This document shows positions 10,410 to 19,270 of a stretch of DNA of 64,000 nucleotides, piece by piece. The stretch is taken from the NCBI RefSeq assembly GCF_014069575.1, contig NZ_CP059675.1, forward strand, positions 1,054,001 to 1,118,000. Reading direction: 5' to 3'. The position numbers and the translations under genes are program-made. Origin of the DNA: Schaalia sp. JY-X169. GTDB taxonomy: Bacteria > Actinomycetota > Actinomycetes > Actinomycetales > Actinomycetaceae. The notes under the pieces were generated by a model that made no database searches, was not told the origin of the DNA, and saw nothing but the letters and a program-made list of their open reading frames with translations. Within the stretch, counting starts at the first letter, position 1. Every line of letters starts with the position of its first letter.

Positions 10410-11633
10410 ATGCGCGTAGACTTGTTAACCCGTGAGTATCCCCCCTTTGTTTACGGCGGTGCAGGTGTGCACGTCGAAGAGTTGGCAGGTGTTCTTCGCA
10501 ACCTTGTCGACCTACGTGTGGAGGCCTTCGATGGACCGCGCACCCCGGGTGAGGTCGGGTCGGAAGCGGGGGTAATCGGGTATGCCAACCTTCCTGAACT
10601 CTCGGAAGCCAATGCCGCTATCCAGACTCTCGGGGTGAACCTTGAAATGCTCGAGGGCGTGGAGGGCTCGGACCTGGTCCACGCTCACACGTGGTATGCC
10701 TGCATGGCCGGATATCTTTCCAAACTCCTCTACGACATCCCCTTGGTGATTTCGGCCCACTCCTTGGAGCCACTGCGGCCGTGGAAAATTGAACAGTTGG
10801 GTGGCGGGTATCGCGTTTCCTCCTTTGTTGAGAGGGTCGCGTATGAGAATGCTGATGCTATCGTCGCGGTTTCTAACGGCATGAAGGCTGACATTCTCAA
10901 GTCGTACCCGGAGGTTGAGGAGAGCCGTGTCCATGTCATCCACAACGGAATCGATTTGAACAAGTGGCACAGGCCCGTGGGCGAGGAAGCACTTGAACGG
11001 GCAGCCGCGATTCGGGAGAAGCACGGGATGGACCCGGACCGTCCCACTGTGGTTTTCGTTGGGCGGATAACAAGGCAGAAGGGACTGCCCGGCTTCCTTC
11101 GTGCATGCGAACTACTGCCCGATGGCGTGCAGATCGTCCTTCTTGCAGGGGCCCCGGACACCCCGGAAATTGCCGCGGAGGTCGACGGCCTCGTCAAGAA
11201 GCTGCAGGAGAAGCGCACGGGCGTCATCAACATTTCCGAAATGCTGCCCAATGAGGAAGTAAAAGCGATCCTCTCCGGGTCTGATGTCTTCGCTACGCCC
11301 TCGATCTATGAACCCTTAGGGATCGTCAATCTTGAGGCCATGGCGATGGAGCTCCCCGTGGTGGGGACCGCGACGGGTGGGATCCCCGATGTGATCGTGG
11401 ACGGTGAAACGGGGTACCTTGTACCTATCGAACAGATGCAGGATGGGACGGGAACTCCGCTTAATCCGCAGAAGTTTGAGGCGGATTTTGCTGAGAAACT
11501 GACGGAACTCCTCGAGAATCCCGCCCTCGCCAAGAAGATGGGGCAGGCGGGACTGGAGCGGGCCAGAGAGAAGTTCTCCTGGCAGGCCATCGGCGAACAA
11601 ACTGTAGAACTGTACAAGACGCTAGTGAAATAG
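10410..11633 (+). CDS. glgA: Glycogen synthase / GlgM-type ADP-glucose glucosyltransferase (GT4)
   Basis: 407 aa from the ATG at 10410 (MRVDLLTREYPPFVYGGAGVHV), the conserved start of the actinobacterial GlgA/GlgM family; the frame is open further upstream but that part is not family-like. A GT-B fold is seen: an acceptor N-domain with HAHTWYACMAGYL, then VFVGRITRQKGLP and the sugar-nucleotide motif PSIYEPLGIVNLEAMAMELP. In actinobacteria this enzyme uses ADP-glucose to extend glucan or to make maltose-1-phosphate. Divergent from glgC, which supplies the ADP-glucose. Confidence 0.94.
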   Translation: MRVDLLTREYPPFVYGGAGVHVEELAGVLRNLVDLRVEAFDGPRTPGEVGSEAGVIGYANLPELSEANAAIQTLGVNLEMLEGVEGSDLVHAHTWYACMAGYLSKLLYDIPLVISAHSLEPLRPWKIEQLGGGYRVSSFVERVAYENADAIVAVSNGMKADILKSYPEVEESRVHVIHNGIDLNKWHRPVGEEALERAAAIREKHGMDPDRPTVVFVGRITRQKGLPGFLRACELLPDGVQIVLLAGAPDTPEIAAEVDGLVKKLQEKRTGVINISEMLPNEEVKAILSGSDVFATPSIYEPLGIVNLEAMAMELPVVGTATGGIPDVIVDGETGYLVPIEQMQDGTGTPLNPQKFEADFAEKLTELLENPALAKKMGQAGLERAREKFSWQAIGEQTVELYKTLVK

Positions 11634-11648
11634 GTGGTTTCACCAAAT

Positions 11649-12431
11649 ATGCAGCCCCTCATCGATCTTCGGGAAGTCTCTTTCAAGCGGGGTCGAACCG
11701 AAATCCTCAATAACGTAAGTTTCAAGGTGGAACCCGGTGAGAACTGGGTGCTGCTGGGGCCAAACGGCGCGGGTAAGACAACGTTGGCTCGCCTAGTCGC
11801 GGCTCGTGATTATCCAACCACTGGCTCCGCGAGCGTCCTCGGCGTTGATACTTCGGGTGAAGACGCAACGTACATTGCGTCTCGCGTTGGGGTCGCTTCA
11901 CAAGAGACCCGCGACCGAGTCTCAGGGGCTGATACCGCCGCCGACATTGTTTTGGCCGCGGGTTGGGGCCAGACGGTCCAGTTTGGGGAAGAGTACGAGG
12001 ACGCTGATCGGCAACGTGCGAACGATCTGTTGGCTGCGCTTGGGGTCGGCAATCTTGCTGACCGTCGATTTAGCACGCTGTCCGAGGGCGAGAGGCAGAG
12101 GGTGTCGATTGCTCGAGCTCTGATGCCGGACCCAGAGATTGTCATTCTTGACGAACCAACCGCGGGCCTTGATCTGGGAGCGCGTGAGACATTGGTCTTG
12201 GCCCTGTCTGAGATCATGGCGGGGCGCAACGCCCCGTCGGTCTTGCTCATCACCCATGAGATTGAAGAGATTGCGCCGGGCTTCACCCACGCCGCCCTCA
12301 TCGTTGGTGGGGAAGTCATGAAAGCCGGTCCGATCAGTGAGGTCTTGACGTCGCAGGGGCTTTCTGAGGCGTTTGGTTTGCCCCTTGAGGTGACGCACGA
12401 GGACGAACGGTGGTGGGCCCGCGCCCGCTAG
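11649..12431 (+). CDS. ABC transporter ATP-binding protein without a partner permease
   Basis: 260 aa. Walker A LGPNGAGKTTLARL, signature LSEGERQRVSIARAL (Glu for the usual Gly, seen in the YlmA/ModF-like branch), Walker B IVILDEPTAGLDLGAR, H-loop LLITHEIEEI. The ATG at 11649 is preferred because AGGTGG lies nine bases upstream; an in-frame GTG exists at 11634. It follows glgA by 15 bases and precedes nfeD, and no permease or binding protein is near. Its role is unclear; it may act with a distant membrane partner or not as a transporter. Confidence 0.88.
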   Translation: MQPLIDLREVSFKRGRTEILNNVSFKVEPGENWVLLGPNGAGKTTLARLVAARDYPTTGSASVLGVDTSGEDATYIASRVGVASQETRDRVSGADTAADIVLAAGWGQTVQFGEEYEDADRQRANDLLAALGVGNLADRRFSTLSEGERQRVSIARALMPDPEIVILDEPTAGLDLGARETLVLALSEIMAGRNAPSVLLITHEIEEIAPGFTHAALIVGGEVMKAGPISEVLTSQGLSEAFGLPLEVTHEDERWWARAR

Positions 12432-12491
12432 GCGTCTTTTCGGGTGCGGTAGGCTAAGGAGAGTACGTTCAACGCACGGTGAGGGGTAGGC

Positions 12492-12962
12492 ATGGGCTGG
12501 TTAATCTGGATTGGTGCAGCACTTCTCCTTGGGATCGTTGAGTTGGCAACGGTTGACTTGTTCTTCCTCACCTTGGCTTTGGCGGCTCTCGCAGCTGGTG
12601 GTGCGGGGGCAGTAGGTGGTTCATTCTGGATACAGCTTGGCGTTTTCGTCGGCGTTTCTATTCTGCTCCTTGCTTTTGTGAGGCCGTGGGCGCGTAATCT
12701 GCTCCAGAAGTCAACCCCAAACATCGCAACAAACGCCCAGGGCTTGGTTGGCAAGCGTGCGGTTGTGACGGCTCCGCTTATGGGAAGTGAGGGGCGAGTT
12801 CGCCTCGAGGGTGGCATCTGGTCAGCTCGAAGCTTTGACGGGAGGGTGTTCCCGGTTGGTAGCCAGGTGACCGTAGTTGGCATCGAGGGTGCTACGGCGG
12901 TTGTTGGGCCCTCTGACGAACCTGTCCCAACCCCTCCGGACCGCGAGCCGCCCAACGATTAA
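12492..12962 (+). CDS. nfeD: NfeD-like membrane protein with OB-fold domain
   Basis: 156 aa. Two to three membrane helices lie in residues 1-70 (MGWLIWIGAALLLGIVELA, LFFLTLALAALAAGG, LGVFVGVSILLLAFV). A soluble beta-rich OB-fold follows at about 85-140 (GLVGKRAVVTAPL...GRVRLEGGIWSARS). The tail is Pro/Asp-rich. NfeD proteins pair with SPFH/stomatin proteins in membrane microdomains, and the stomatin gene is 66 bases downstream. The start has GAGGGG upstream. Confidence 0.9.
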   Translation: MGWLIWIGAALLLGIVELATVDLFFLTLALAALAAGGAGAVGGSFWIQLGVFVGVSILLLAFVRPWARNLLQKSTPNIATNAQGLVGKRAVVTAPLMGSEGRVRLEGGIWSARSFDGRVFPVGSQVTVVGIEGATAVVGPSDEPVPTPPDREPPND

Positions 12963-13028
12963 TTGGCGGCGGGGTCCGTCCCTGCCGTGTCTAAGTTGCA
13001 GCGTTCACATTGAGCGCGGAAGGAAAAA

Positions 13029-13919
13029 ATGGACTCATCACTTTGGGTAACCATCGTTCTACTACTACTCATTCTCCTGGTCGTCATTGTTGTTGTCCGG
13101 GCGATCCAGGTCGTTCCTCAGTCGAGGGCGCTTGTGGTTGAACGCCTCGGGAAGTTCCACTCTGTCATGTATGCGGGACTGCACCTGCTGATCCCATTCG
13201 TGGACCGGGTTGCCGCACGCGTTGATCTGCGCGAACAGGTGACAACTTTTCAACCGCAGCCGGTCATCACTGCGGACAACGTCGTGGTGTCGATCGACTC
13301 GGTGATCTACTACCAGGTCAATGACCCGATGGCCGCCACCTATGAAATCGCTGATTACATTACTGCGATCGAGCAGTTGACGATCACTACCCTGCGTAAC
13401 GTCATTGGTTCAATGGATCTGGAACAGACTTTGACCAGCCGTGATGAGATCAACGCGCGGTTACGTGGCGTCCTTGATGAGGCGACGGGCAAGTGGGGGA
13501 TTCGCATCAACCGTGTTGAACTGAAGTCCATTGATCCGCCTCCAACCATTCAGCAAGCCATGGAGCAGCAGTTGCGCGCCGATCGCGACAAGCGAGCCAC
13601 CATCTTGCAGGCCGAGGGCGTGCGCCAGTCGCAGATTCTGCGCGCAGAAGGTGAGAAGCAGTCGGCTATCCTTCAGGCCCAAGGCGCTGCCGAAGCGGCC
13701 GTGACCCGGGCAGACGGTGAAGCGAAAGCTATTGACACAGTGTTTACGGCAATCCATGAGGGCAGGCCCACCCCGGATCTGTTGTCATATGAGTACCTGA
13801 GGGTACTGCCCAACATTGCCAACGGTACGGCCTCGAAGATTTGGGTTCTCCCAACGGAGCTCACCGCGGCGCTGAATGCGGTGACTGAGGGGTTCAGCGG
13901 TAAGACAAAGTCGGAGTAG
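13029..13919 (+). CDS. qmcA: SPFH/Band 7 protein (QmcA/stomatin-like)
   Basis: 296 aa. One N-terminal membrane helix (about 5-25). The Band 7 domain starts at VVPQSRALVVERLGKFHSVMYAG and includes DRVAARVDLREQVTTFQPQPVITADN. A coiled-coil follows with alternating Ala/Glu/Gln runs (about 185-240: RDKRATILQAEG, EKQSAILQAQG). These proteins form membrane-attached oligomers and scaffold membrane domains or proteases. The start has GGAAGG upstream. It forms a two-gene unit with nfeD and ends just before a strong terminator hairpin. Confidence 0.93.
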   Translation: MDSSLWVTIVLLLLILLVVIVVVRAIQVVPQSRALVVERLGKFHSVMYAGLHLLIPFVDRVAARVDLREQVTTFQPQPVITADNVVVSIDSVIYYQVNDPMAATYEIADYITAIEQLTITTLRNVIGSMDLEQTLTSRDEINARLRGVLDEATGKWGIRINRVELKSIDPPPTIQQAMEQQLRADRDKRATILQAEGVRQSQILRAEGEKQSAILQAQGAAEAAVTRADGEAKAIDTVFTAIHEGRPTPDLLSYEYLRVLPNIANGTASKIWVLPTELTAALNAVTEGFSGKTKSE

Positions 13920-13937
13920 CACTTACTTCCGAGTGAT

Positions 13938-13981
13938 GTGGGGGTTGTGTTGAGCATTTTCTTGGTCAACACAACCCCCAC
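13938..13981. terminator. Bidirectional intrinsic terminator
   Basis: GTGGGGGTTGTGTTGA (13938-13953) is a perfect inverted repeat of 13966-13981, a 16-bp stem with a 12-base loop, followed by GTTTGTCTGG. It lies between the convergent stomatin gene and the amino-acid ABC operon and could end both. Confidence 0.85.
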
Positions 13982-13992
13982 GTTTGTCTGGT

Positions 13993-14787
13993 TTAGAGAA
14001 CTTTGGAGAAGAACTCCTGGGTGCGGGCCTCGCGAGGGTTATCGATGACCTGTTCGGGCGTGCCGCGCTCAACGATGACGCCCTCGTCCATGAACACCAC
14101 CTGGTCGGCGACTTGGCGTGCAAACCCGACCTCGTGGGTGACGACAACCATGGTCATTCCTGATTGAGCCAGATCCTGGATAACCGCCAGAACTTCGCCA
14201 ACAAGTTCTGGGTCGAGGGCGGAGGTGGGTTCGTCGAACAGCATCAGTTCAGGATCCATCGCCATTGCGCGAGCAATTGCCACGCGTTGCTGTTGTCCAC
14301 CTGAAAGCTGGCTTGGGTAGTGGTCGCTCCGGTCGGAAAGGCCAACGCGTTCCAGGAGTTCGGAAGCGCGCTTCCTGGCAGCCTTCTTGGGCACCTTCTT
14401 GACGTTGATCGGTGCTTCGGTGACATTTTCGAGGGCGGTGCGGTGCGGGAACAGGTTGAAGCGCTGGAAAACCATGCCGATGCGACTGCGTTGCTTGGCG
14501 ATGGTTGAGTCCTTGAGACGGTGCAGGATTTCCTGCCCCTCTCTGCCAGTGGTGGTGCGGAATCCCATCAACTCGCCATCTACCCAGATGCGGCCGGCTG
14601 AGATGGTTTCAAGCTCGTTGATGCAGCGCAGAAGTGTGGATTTGCCGGACCCTGAGGGACCCAGGATGACGCACACTTCGCCCGGCTTAACGGTGAGGTC
14701 GACGCCCCTGAGGACGTGCAGGTCCCCAAAGAACTTGTGCACGCCGCGTGCCTTCACCATGGGTTCGCCGTCTGGTGCCTTTGTCAT
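13993..14787 (-). CDS. Polar amino-acid ABC transporter ATP-binding protein (GlnQ/HisP type)
   Basis: 264 aa. Walker [20 protein letters not shown], a Q-loop in [17 protein letters not shown], signature [15 protein letters not shown], Walker [20 protein letters not shown], and [17 protein letters not shown]. These match the polar amino-acid uptake family. Its ATG overlaps the stop of the permease gene by four bases. It is the last gene of the binding protein-permease-ATPase operon read on the minus strand and ends before the terminator at 13938-13981. Confidence 0.94.
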   Translation of the reverse strand: MTKAPDGEPMVKARGVHKFFGDLHVLRGVDLTVKPGEVCVILGPSGSGKSTLLRCINELETISAGRIWVDGELMGFRTTTGREGQEILHRLKDSTIAKQRSRIGMVFQRFNLFPHRTALENVTEAPINVKKVPKKAARKRASELLERVGLSDRSDHYPSQLSGGQQQRVAIARAMAMDPELMLFDEPTSALDPELVGEVLAVIQDLAQSGMTMVVVTHEVGFARQVADQVVFMDEGVIVERGTPEQVIDNPREARTQEFFSKVL

Positions 14788-15725
14788 GGTGTCACGTCCA
14801 GGAACATGTTGGATTGGCCGGGATCGGCCTCGGAAATTGACTTCTGCTTGGCGGTGAGCTTCTTTTCACCGGTTTCGAAATCAAATCCGCGACCGTAGTA
14901 GGACTCAATGTAGTGCTGCACAACCATGAGGATGGAAGTGATCACCAGATACCAGATCGCCGCGCTCACAAGCAGTGGGATGGGGGCAAAGAGGCGTTGG
15001 CCAATGTTTGAAGCCTGGTAGGTCAGTTCCAACGTGAAGGGGATAGCGGAGACCAGGGAGGTGGTCTTGAGCATCGAGATCGTTTCGTTGCCAAGCGGCG
15101 GCATGATCACGCGCATGGCTTGAGGGAGGATGATGCGCGCCATGATTTGGGCGTTGGACATTCCCAGGGCCTGCGCTGCTTCACGTTGCCCCTTGTCAAC
15201 GGAGTTGATGCCCGCGCGAATGATCTCTGCTAGGTAGGCGCCCTCGTTGAAACCGAGGCCGAGGACGGCCATCCACAGGGGAGTGATGAGGGTCAGCGTG
15301 TTGAACTGAACGAACTCATAGCCGAAGGGAATACCTATGGAGAGTTGCGGGTAGAGGACGGGAAGCAGCGACCAGAAGATCAGCTGCGTGTAGACCGGTG
15401 TACCACGGAAGAACCAGATGTAGAAGGTCGCGACGTAGCGCAGGATGGGGTTCGTGGACTGGCGCATCACGGCCATGGTGATTGCAAGGACTGTGCCAAG
15501 CAGCATGGCGCCGACGGTGAGTAGCAGGGTGTAGAGAACACCCGTCATGATGGACTTTGAGAAGATCCACTGGCCAACTAGGTGCCATTGCCATGCTGGG
15601 TTGGTGATGAGGGCGTTGATCGCCATCGCCACTAGGACAGCGACAACGGCTGCTCCCAGCCAGCGACCCGGCCGGGGGACCGGCCGGGCGTGGATGAGGT
15701 CAACGGGTCCGGTTGAGGGGCTCAT
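14784..15725 (-). CDS. Polar amino-acid ABC transporter permease (HisM/GlnP type)
   Basis: 313 aa. A basic N-terminal tail with a first membrane helix (about 20-42) precedes the typical five-helix core. The EAA loop reads [23 protein letters not shown] at about 205-228. [16 protein letters not shown] is characteristic of the HisM/GlnP family. A single permease implies a homodimer. A C-terminal cytosolic tail of about 35 residues follows. The gene lies 14 bases downstream of the binding-protein gene and overlaps the ATPase gene by four bases. Confidence 0.93.
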   Translation of the reverse strand: MSPSTGPVDLIHARPVPRPGRWLGAAVVAVLVAMAINALITNPAWQWHLVGQWIFSKSIMTGVLYTLLLTVGAMLLGTVLAITMAVMRQSTNPILRYVATFYIWFFRGTPVYTQLIFWSLLPVLYPQLSIGIPFGYEFVQFNTLTLITPLWMAVLGLGFNEGAYLAEIIRAGINSVDKGQREAAQALGMSNAQIMARIILPQAMRVIMPPLGNETISMLKTTSLVSAIPFTLELTYQASNIGQRLFAPIPLLVSAAIWYLVITSILMVVQHYIESYYGRGFDFETGEKKLTAKQKSISEADPGQSNMFLDVTP

Positions 15726-15739
15726 TGAATAGTTGCTTT

Positions 15740-16669
15740 CTAAACCTCGGGGTTGACTCGGGCCTGGGTGAGGGCTGAGCCTTCAGCACCGTAGACGGCG
15801 AGGATCTGCGTAAGGTAGCCCTCATCCATCAGGTGCTGCATTGCTGCTTGGATGGCTGCAGTGAGCTGCTCGTCAGACTTTGCAATGGCGATCCCCTGGG
15901 GAGCCGACTCGATGACGTCGCCAATCTGCTCGATCTTGCCACCGGACTGTACGGATGCGAACCCAATGACGGGGGCATCTGCGAAGGTTGCGTCATACTG
16001 ACCACCGACAACCTTGGTGGTGATGTCTGATTGCAGAGACAGGGGCTGGATGGTGATTGGTTCCTTGCCTTCTGCTTCACACTGGGCGGACAGCTCTTCG
16101 GCGTACTCCTGCTGGAAAGTGCCGTTCTGCACGCCTATTGAGAAGCCGCAGGGATCCTCGGGGGTGAAGTTATTTGGGTTTCCTGTCGCCACGCCAAATG
16201 CCGACCCGACCTCGAGGTAGGAAACCATGTTGGCCTGCTCGATGCGTTCCGGTGTGATCGTGAACGAGGACGCACCAATGTCAAACTTGGTCCCCAGCGC
16301 AGGAATGATGGTGGGGAACTCGGCGGTGTTGGTAACGCCATCGGAGAGACCCATGACTGCGGCAAGAGCTTTGACGATGTCAACGTCGTAGCCGGTTGGG
16401 GTCTGTCCGTCTGCCAGGAGGAACTCACCGGGTGGGTAGTCGGTTGACGCGCCGTTGGTCAGTTGGTCGGCGGTGACTAGGGTGTCGGGCACCATCGCTG
16501 CGATGTCGGCTACGGGCTCGATTGTCGTGACGTCGAAGCCTTCGGCTGCCGCGCCGGACTCGGGGGTTGTGGTGTCTTCTTCGGGTGCTGAGGTGCCAGG
16601 GTCGGAGCAGGCTGCAAGGGCCAGGGCTGCGACAGCAGCGGTAGCGGTCAGCGAGAGGAACTTGCGCAT
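15740..16669 (-). CDS. Amino-acid ABC transporter substrate-binding lipoprotein
   Basis: 309 aa. A lipoprotein signal at 1-21 ends in the lipobox LAAC. A Thr/Glu/Ser-rich linker follows, then a solute-binding family 3 domain from about residue 65, with GYDVDIVKALAAVMGL, ITPERIEQANMVSYLEVG and the hinge-side DPCGFSIGVQNGTFQQEY. It captures a polar amino acid outside the membrane for the permease encoded downstream; the ligand cannot be read from sequence alone. GGAGG precedes the ATG. Confidence 0.93.
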   Translation of the reverse strand: MRKFLSLTATAAVAALALAACSDPGTSAPEEDTTTPESGAAAEGFDVTTIEPVADIAAMVPDTLVTADQLTNGASTDYPPGEFLLADGQTPTGYDVDIVKALAAVMGLSDGVTNTAEFPTIIPALGTKFDIGASSFTITPERIEQANMVSYLEVGSAFGVATGNPNNFTPEDPCGFSIGVQNGTFQQEYAEELSAQCEAEGKEPITIQPLSLQSDITTKVVGGQYDATFADAPVIGFASVQSGGKIEQIGDVIESAPQGIAIAKSDEQLTAAIQAAMQHLMDEGYLTQILAVYGAEGSALTQARVNPEV

Positions 16670-16879
16670 TGGGTGCCTCCAAGGTGTTGCGCGTCGGTAG
16701 TTGAACTACAAGAACAAATGAAAGTATGCACGAGGTTGAATAATATACATAATCGGGTCTCACTATCTGGGTGTGGGAAGGGGAACACTGGCCCGGCCGC
16801 CCCCGCCTGCCGCCGCCGCCCCCGCCTCAGGCCCGCCGCCGTCCTCGCCTCGGCCCCCGCCTCCGGCCGCCCCACCGCT
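16670..16879. other. Non-coding leader of the amino-acid transporter operon plus a C-rich tract
   Basis: The part next to the binding-protein start (16670-16760) is A+T-richer and should hold the minus-strand promoter. From about 16790 to 16878 the plus strand is almost only C and G with short repeated words (CCGCC, CCCGCC). No frame here has a credible start or conserved protein. I see no gene. Confidence 0.5.
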
Positions 16880-16958
16880 AAGGTTGCCGGGATCGCCTAA
16901 GGTTGCCGCCGATCTTGCGAATTACGGGCAACCTTGGGCGACTCCGGCAACCTTAGGT
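16880..16958. repeat. Dispersed intergenic palindromic element, copy C (diverged)
   Basis: AAGGTTGCC at about 16899-16907 is followed by GGCAACCT at 16927-16934 and again at 16947-16954, the same order and spacing as the AGGTCGCC/GGCGACCT motifs of copies A (1019) and B (53506), with T/A replacing C/G in each arm. An extra AAGGTTGCC half-site lies at 16880-16888, matching the left module of copy B. The paired changes in opposite arms suggest that base pairing is conserved. Confidence 0.6.
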
Positions 16959-17010
16959 GGGGGCGATATGTGCGCCGTGCAGTCATGCGCGGAAGGCACC
17001 CGAAAACACT

Positions 17011-17040
17011 AGAGGACCCCCGCATACGCGAGGGTCCTCT
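17011..17040. terminator. Intrinsic terminator hairpin after the DUF4191 gene
   Basis: AGAGGACCC (17011-17019) pairs perfectly with GGGTCCTCT (17032-17040) across a 12-base loop. On the minus strand it is followed by AGTGTTTTC. It lies 34 bases beyond the stop of the DUF4191 gene, separating it from the amino-acid transporter operon. Confidence 0.75.
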
Positions 17041-17073
17041 TGCTACTCAACTGCTTGGTGACGGAAGGCCGAA

Positions 17074-17781
17074 CTACCCGCGAAGTGCCTTCCGGTTTGC
17101 ACGCGTGTTCGTGGGATCAACACCCTTGGGAATCGGAATGCCGCGGTTACCGATCGCAGTGAGGCGGTTGGCAACAGCCGGCACTTCCTGCTTTGTGAGA
17201 ACCTTCTTCAAGCTATTGATCTTGCGGTTGAGCTTGGGTAGAGGCACCTGACCTTCATCCCTGCCAACCTCAATGAAGATGATTGGAACGTTAGATATGG
17301 AACGGCTAATGCGCCGCTTCTCGGTAACTAACAACTGGTGGACGCGGCTGGACGGTCCTTCGGAGATAAGAACAATTCCAGGTCGCCCTACGATCCGCCA
17401 AACGACGTCTTGGGACTTATTGGCAGCAACCGGCTCTTCCTCGATAATCCATCCACGGCGAATCTGACTGATTACCGCGTAAACCGAACCAACGCGGCCA
17501 TCCAACTGCCGGTACATTGCGGGACGAATCAGGTACGCAAGAAGGACCATGTCCAAAGTACCTGCAAGAAGGACCGCAGTGATTGGAAGAAAGATCGGCC
17601 GGTCCCAGAGGATTCCGAAGAGGACGCCAAGCCCAATAATGATGATGGGCAGTACAATGAGTGCGATGCCTATCCACGAGTAGGTTCGCTTGACGACTTT
17701 ATACGCGTCTACGAGCGTATGGTAGAAGCGCTTCTTCTTGGGGGCGCCAGCAGCTTTCGGCGTCTTTTCTTTCTTTGCCAT
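17074..17781 (-). CDS. DUF4191 membrane protein
   Basis: 235 aa. A Lys-rich N-terminus (MAKKEKTPKAAG) precedes two membrane helices at about 37-58 and 63-88. A soluble domain then contains MYRQLDGRVGSVYAVISQIRRGWIIEEEPVA and VVWRIVGRPGIVLISEG. This order matches the DUF4191 family, conserved in actinobacteria and often near lipoyl or glutamine-metabolism genes; here the 2-oxoacid dehydrogenase genes are about 3 kb away. Molecular role unknown. The C-terminus is basic. Confidence 0.87.
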   Translation of the reverse strand: MAKKEKTPKAAGAPKKKRFYHTLVDAYKVVKRTYSWIGIALIVLPIIIIGLGVLFGILWDRPIFLPITAVLLAGTLDMVLLAYLIRPAMYRQLDGRVGSVYAVISQIRRGWIIEEEPVAANKSQDVVWRIVGRPGIVLISEGPSSRVHQLLVTEKRRISRSISNVPIIFIEVGRDEGQVPLPKLNRKINSLKKVLTKQEVPAVANRLTAIGNRGIPIPKGVDPTNTRANRKALRG

Positions 17782-17804
17782 AATGAACCAATCCTACAAG
17801 GTGA

Positions 17805-19034
17805 TTAGGCGACCCGGTCCCGCCCTGATGTTGACGATTTTAGTTTAAGTATTAGTCCTATTACACCCGCAACAAGAATGACTCCTGCGCTGAGGAGGAA
17901 TGTGTTGTGTGAACCAGAGGATTCGGCAACTCTGCCGCCGATTGCGGCTCCAAGAGAGACCCCAACGGTGACAGATGACGACATGAGGGTCATGGCCACA
18001 GCCACTCCGCCCTCGGGCGTGAGCTTTTCGGCCAGGGTAAACGCAGTGACTAGCGTCGGTCCGACAAATGCGCCGGCGACGAACAGGGCTAGGGCAGTCA
18101 GAGGCAGAGACGGCGCGTACGACGTGATTATGGTGAGCGCGCTGACCGCTACAGAGAACGTGATGAAGCGGGCATACAGCTTGAATCGATCAGGGAGGAC
18201 AACGACCAACAACGCCATTAGCGCAGAAGAGATTCCCATGGCCGCGTATACCAGGCCGGCGCTGCCCGCACTGCCGAGCTCTTCCGCGCGCACTGTTACG
18301 GCTGCCTGGGATGAGCCGAAGAATGCTCCCACGGAAATCAGAGCAATGATGGCTGGGCTAACTGCGACGAGGATCTTTCCAATCGACGGGCGGGAAGTTC
18401 CTGGCGCGTCGCCAGACACCGCATCGAGCGGTTCGGTGGGAGCAGTGAACGCAAATGGAAATCCCGCTAGAACAAGAACGATGAAGGCGATGAGAAGTGG
18501 GGCCGATGGGGCCGCGGCTGTGGCGGCAATGCCCACGAATGCGGGTCCGAGGACGAAGACGAACTCATCTGCCATTGATTCGTAAGAGAAGGCTGCCATC
18601 AGAGTGCGTGGCTTGGGGTGCATCGCCACCCACCGGGCCCTTGTGAATGAGCCGATGGGCGAGGCCGTAAGCCCCGCAAGCAAGCAGATTAGGTAGATGG
18701 TTGCTGTGGAAGGACTATTGAGGGCAGCCCAGTAGAGAGCAAGGAGTGCTACCGCGTTGATCGGCATGATTGTGAGCAGAACCCTGCGTTGACCCCAGAT
18801 GTCAGCCGCACGTCCGATGAGTGGTGAGCAGGTTGCGACCGCAATGGAGAAGAAGGCGGTCGCGAGGCCGCCAACTGCGATGTCCCCGGTAGAGAATGTA
18901 AAGGCCGTCATGATGCCGAGAGGCAGCATGGCAAAAGGAGCGCGGGCTAGAGCCGCGGAGATCATTTTGCCTGTTCCGAAAGCAGGGGGCAGGTCACGGT
19001 AGTCGCGCAGCGCGCGCAAAGGGTTCTGAGACAA
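17805..19034 (-). CDS. Major facilitator superfamily transporter
   Basis: 409 aa with about 12 hydrophobic helices and a cytosolic loop near residues 190-215. Helix 2-3 carries PLIGRAADIWGQRRVLL, close to the MFS motif A (GxLaDrxGrkxxL). The substrate is unknown; the fold and size fit drug or sugar exporters. The start is a TTG at 19034 (MSQNPLRAL) with AAGGAAC upstream. It lies 23 bases upstream of the DUF4191 gene, probably in the same transcript. Confidence 0.88.
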   Translation of the reverse strand: MSQNPLRALRDYRDLPPAFGTGKMISAALARAPFAMLPLGIMTAFTFSTGDIAVGGLATAFFSIAVATCSPLIGRAADIWGQRRVLLTIMPINAVALLALYWAALNSPSTATIYLICLLAGLTASPIGSFTRARWVAMHPKPRTLMAAFSYESMADEFVFVLGPAFVGIAATAAAPSAPLLIAFIVLVLAGFPFAFTAPTEPLDAVSGDAPGTSRPSIGKILVAVSPAIIALISVGAFFGSSQAAVTVRAEELGSAGSAGLVYAAMGISSALMALLVVVLPDRFKLYARFITFSVAVSALTIITSYAPSLPLTALALFVAGAFVGPTLVTAFTLAEKLTPEGGVAVAMTLMSSSVTVGVSLGAAIGGRVAESSGSHNTFLLSAGVILVAGVIGLILKLKSSTSGRDRVA

Positions 19035-19270
19035 GGTGTTCCTTGAGTGAGTGCTTGCCTACAGGGGCCGCTCTCTAAAGAGTCTGGCGGCGCAGCAGGC
19101 GGGCGTCAAAGGACGCCGAAGACATTCTAGTTGGCACTTTTGCCCTGAGGAAGCCTCGTGAGCTGTGAGTTTCAAGCCATTGGGTATCCCCAATGCGCGA
19201 GAAGCGGCGTTGTCCACAGTTTGGCTCGCGCCGTGAGGCGCGCGGTGTGCAACGTAGTCATGATTGGAGC

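Noticed and set aside
16790-16878. Proline-rich peptide gene in the C-rich tract
   Set aside because: Any frame here gives Pro/Ala-rich translation because of base composition; no start or conservation is evident.
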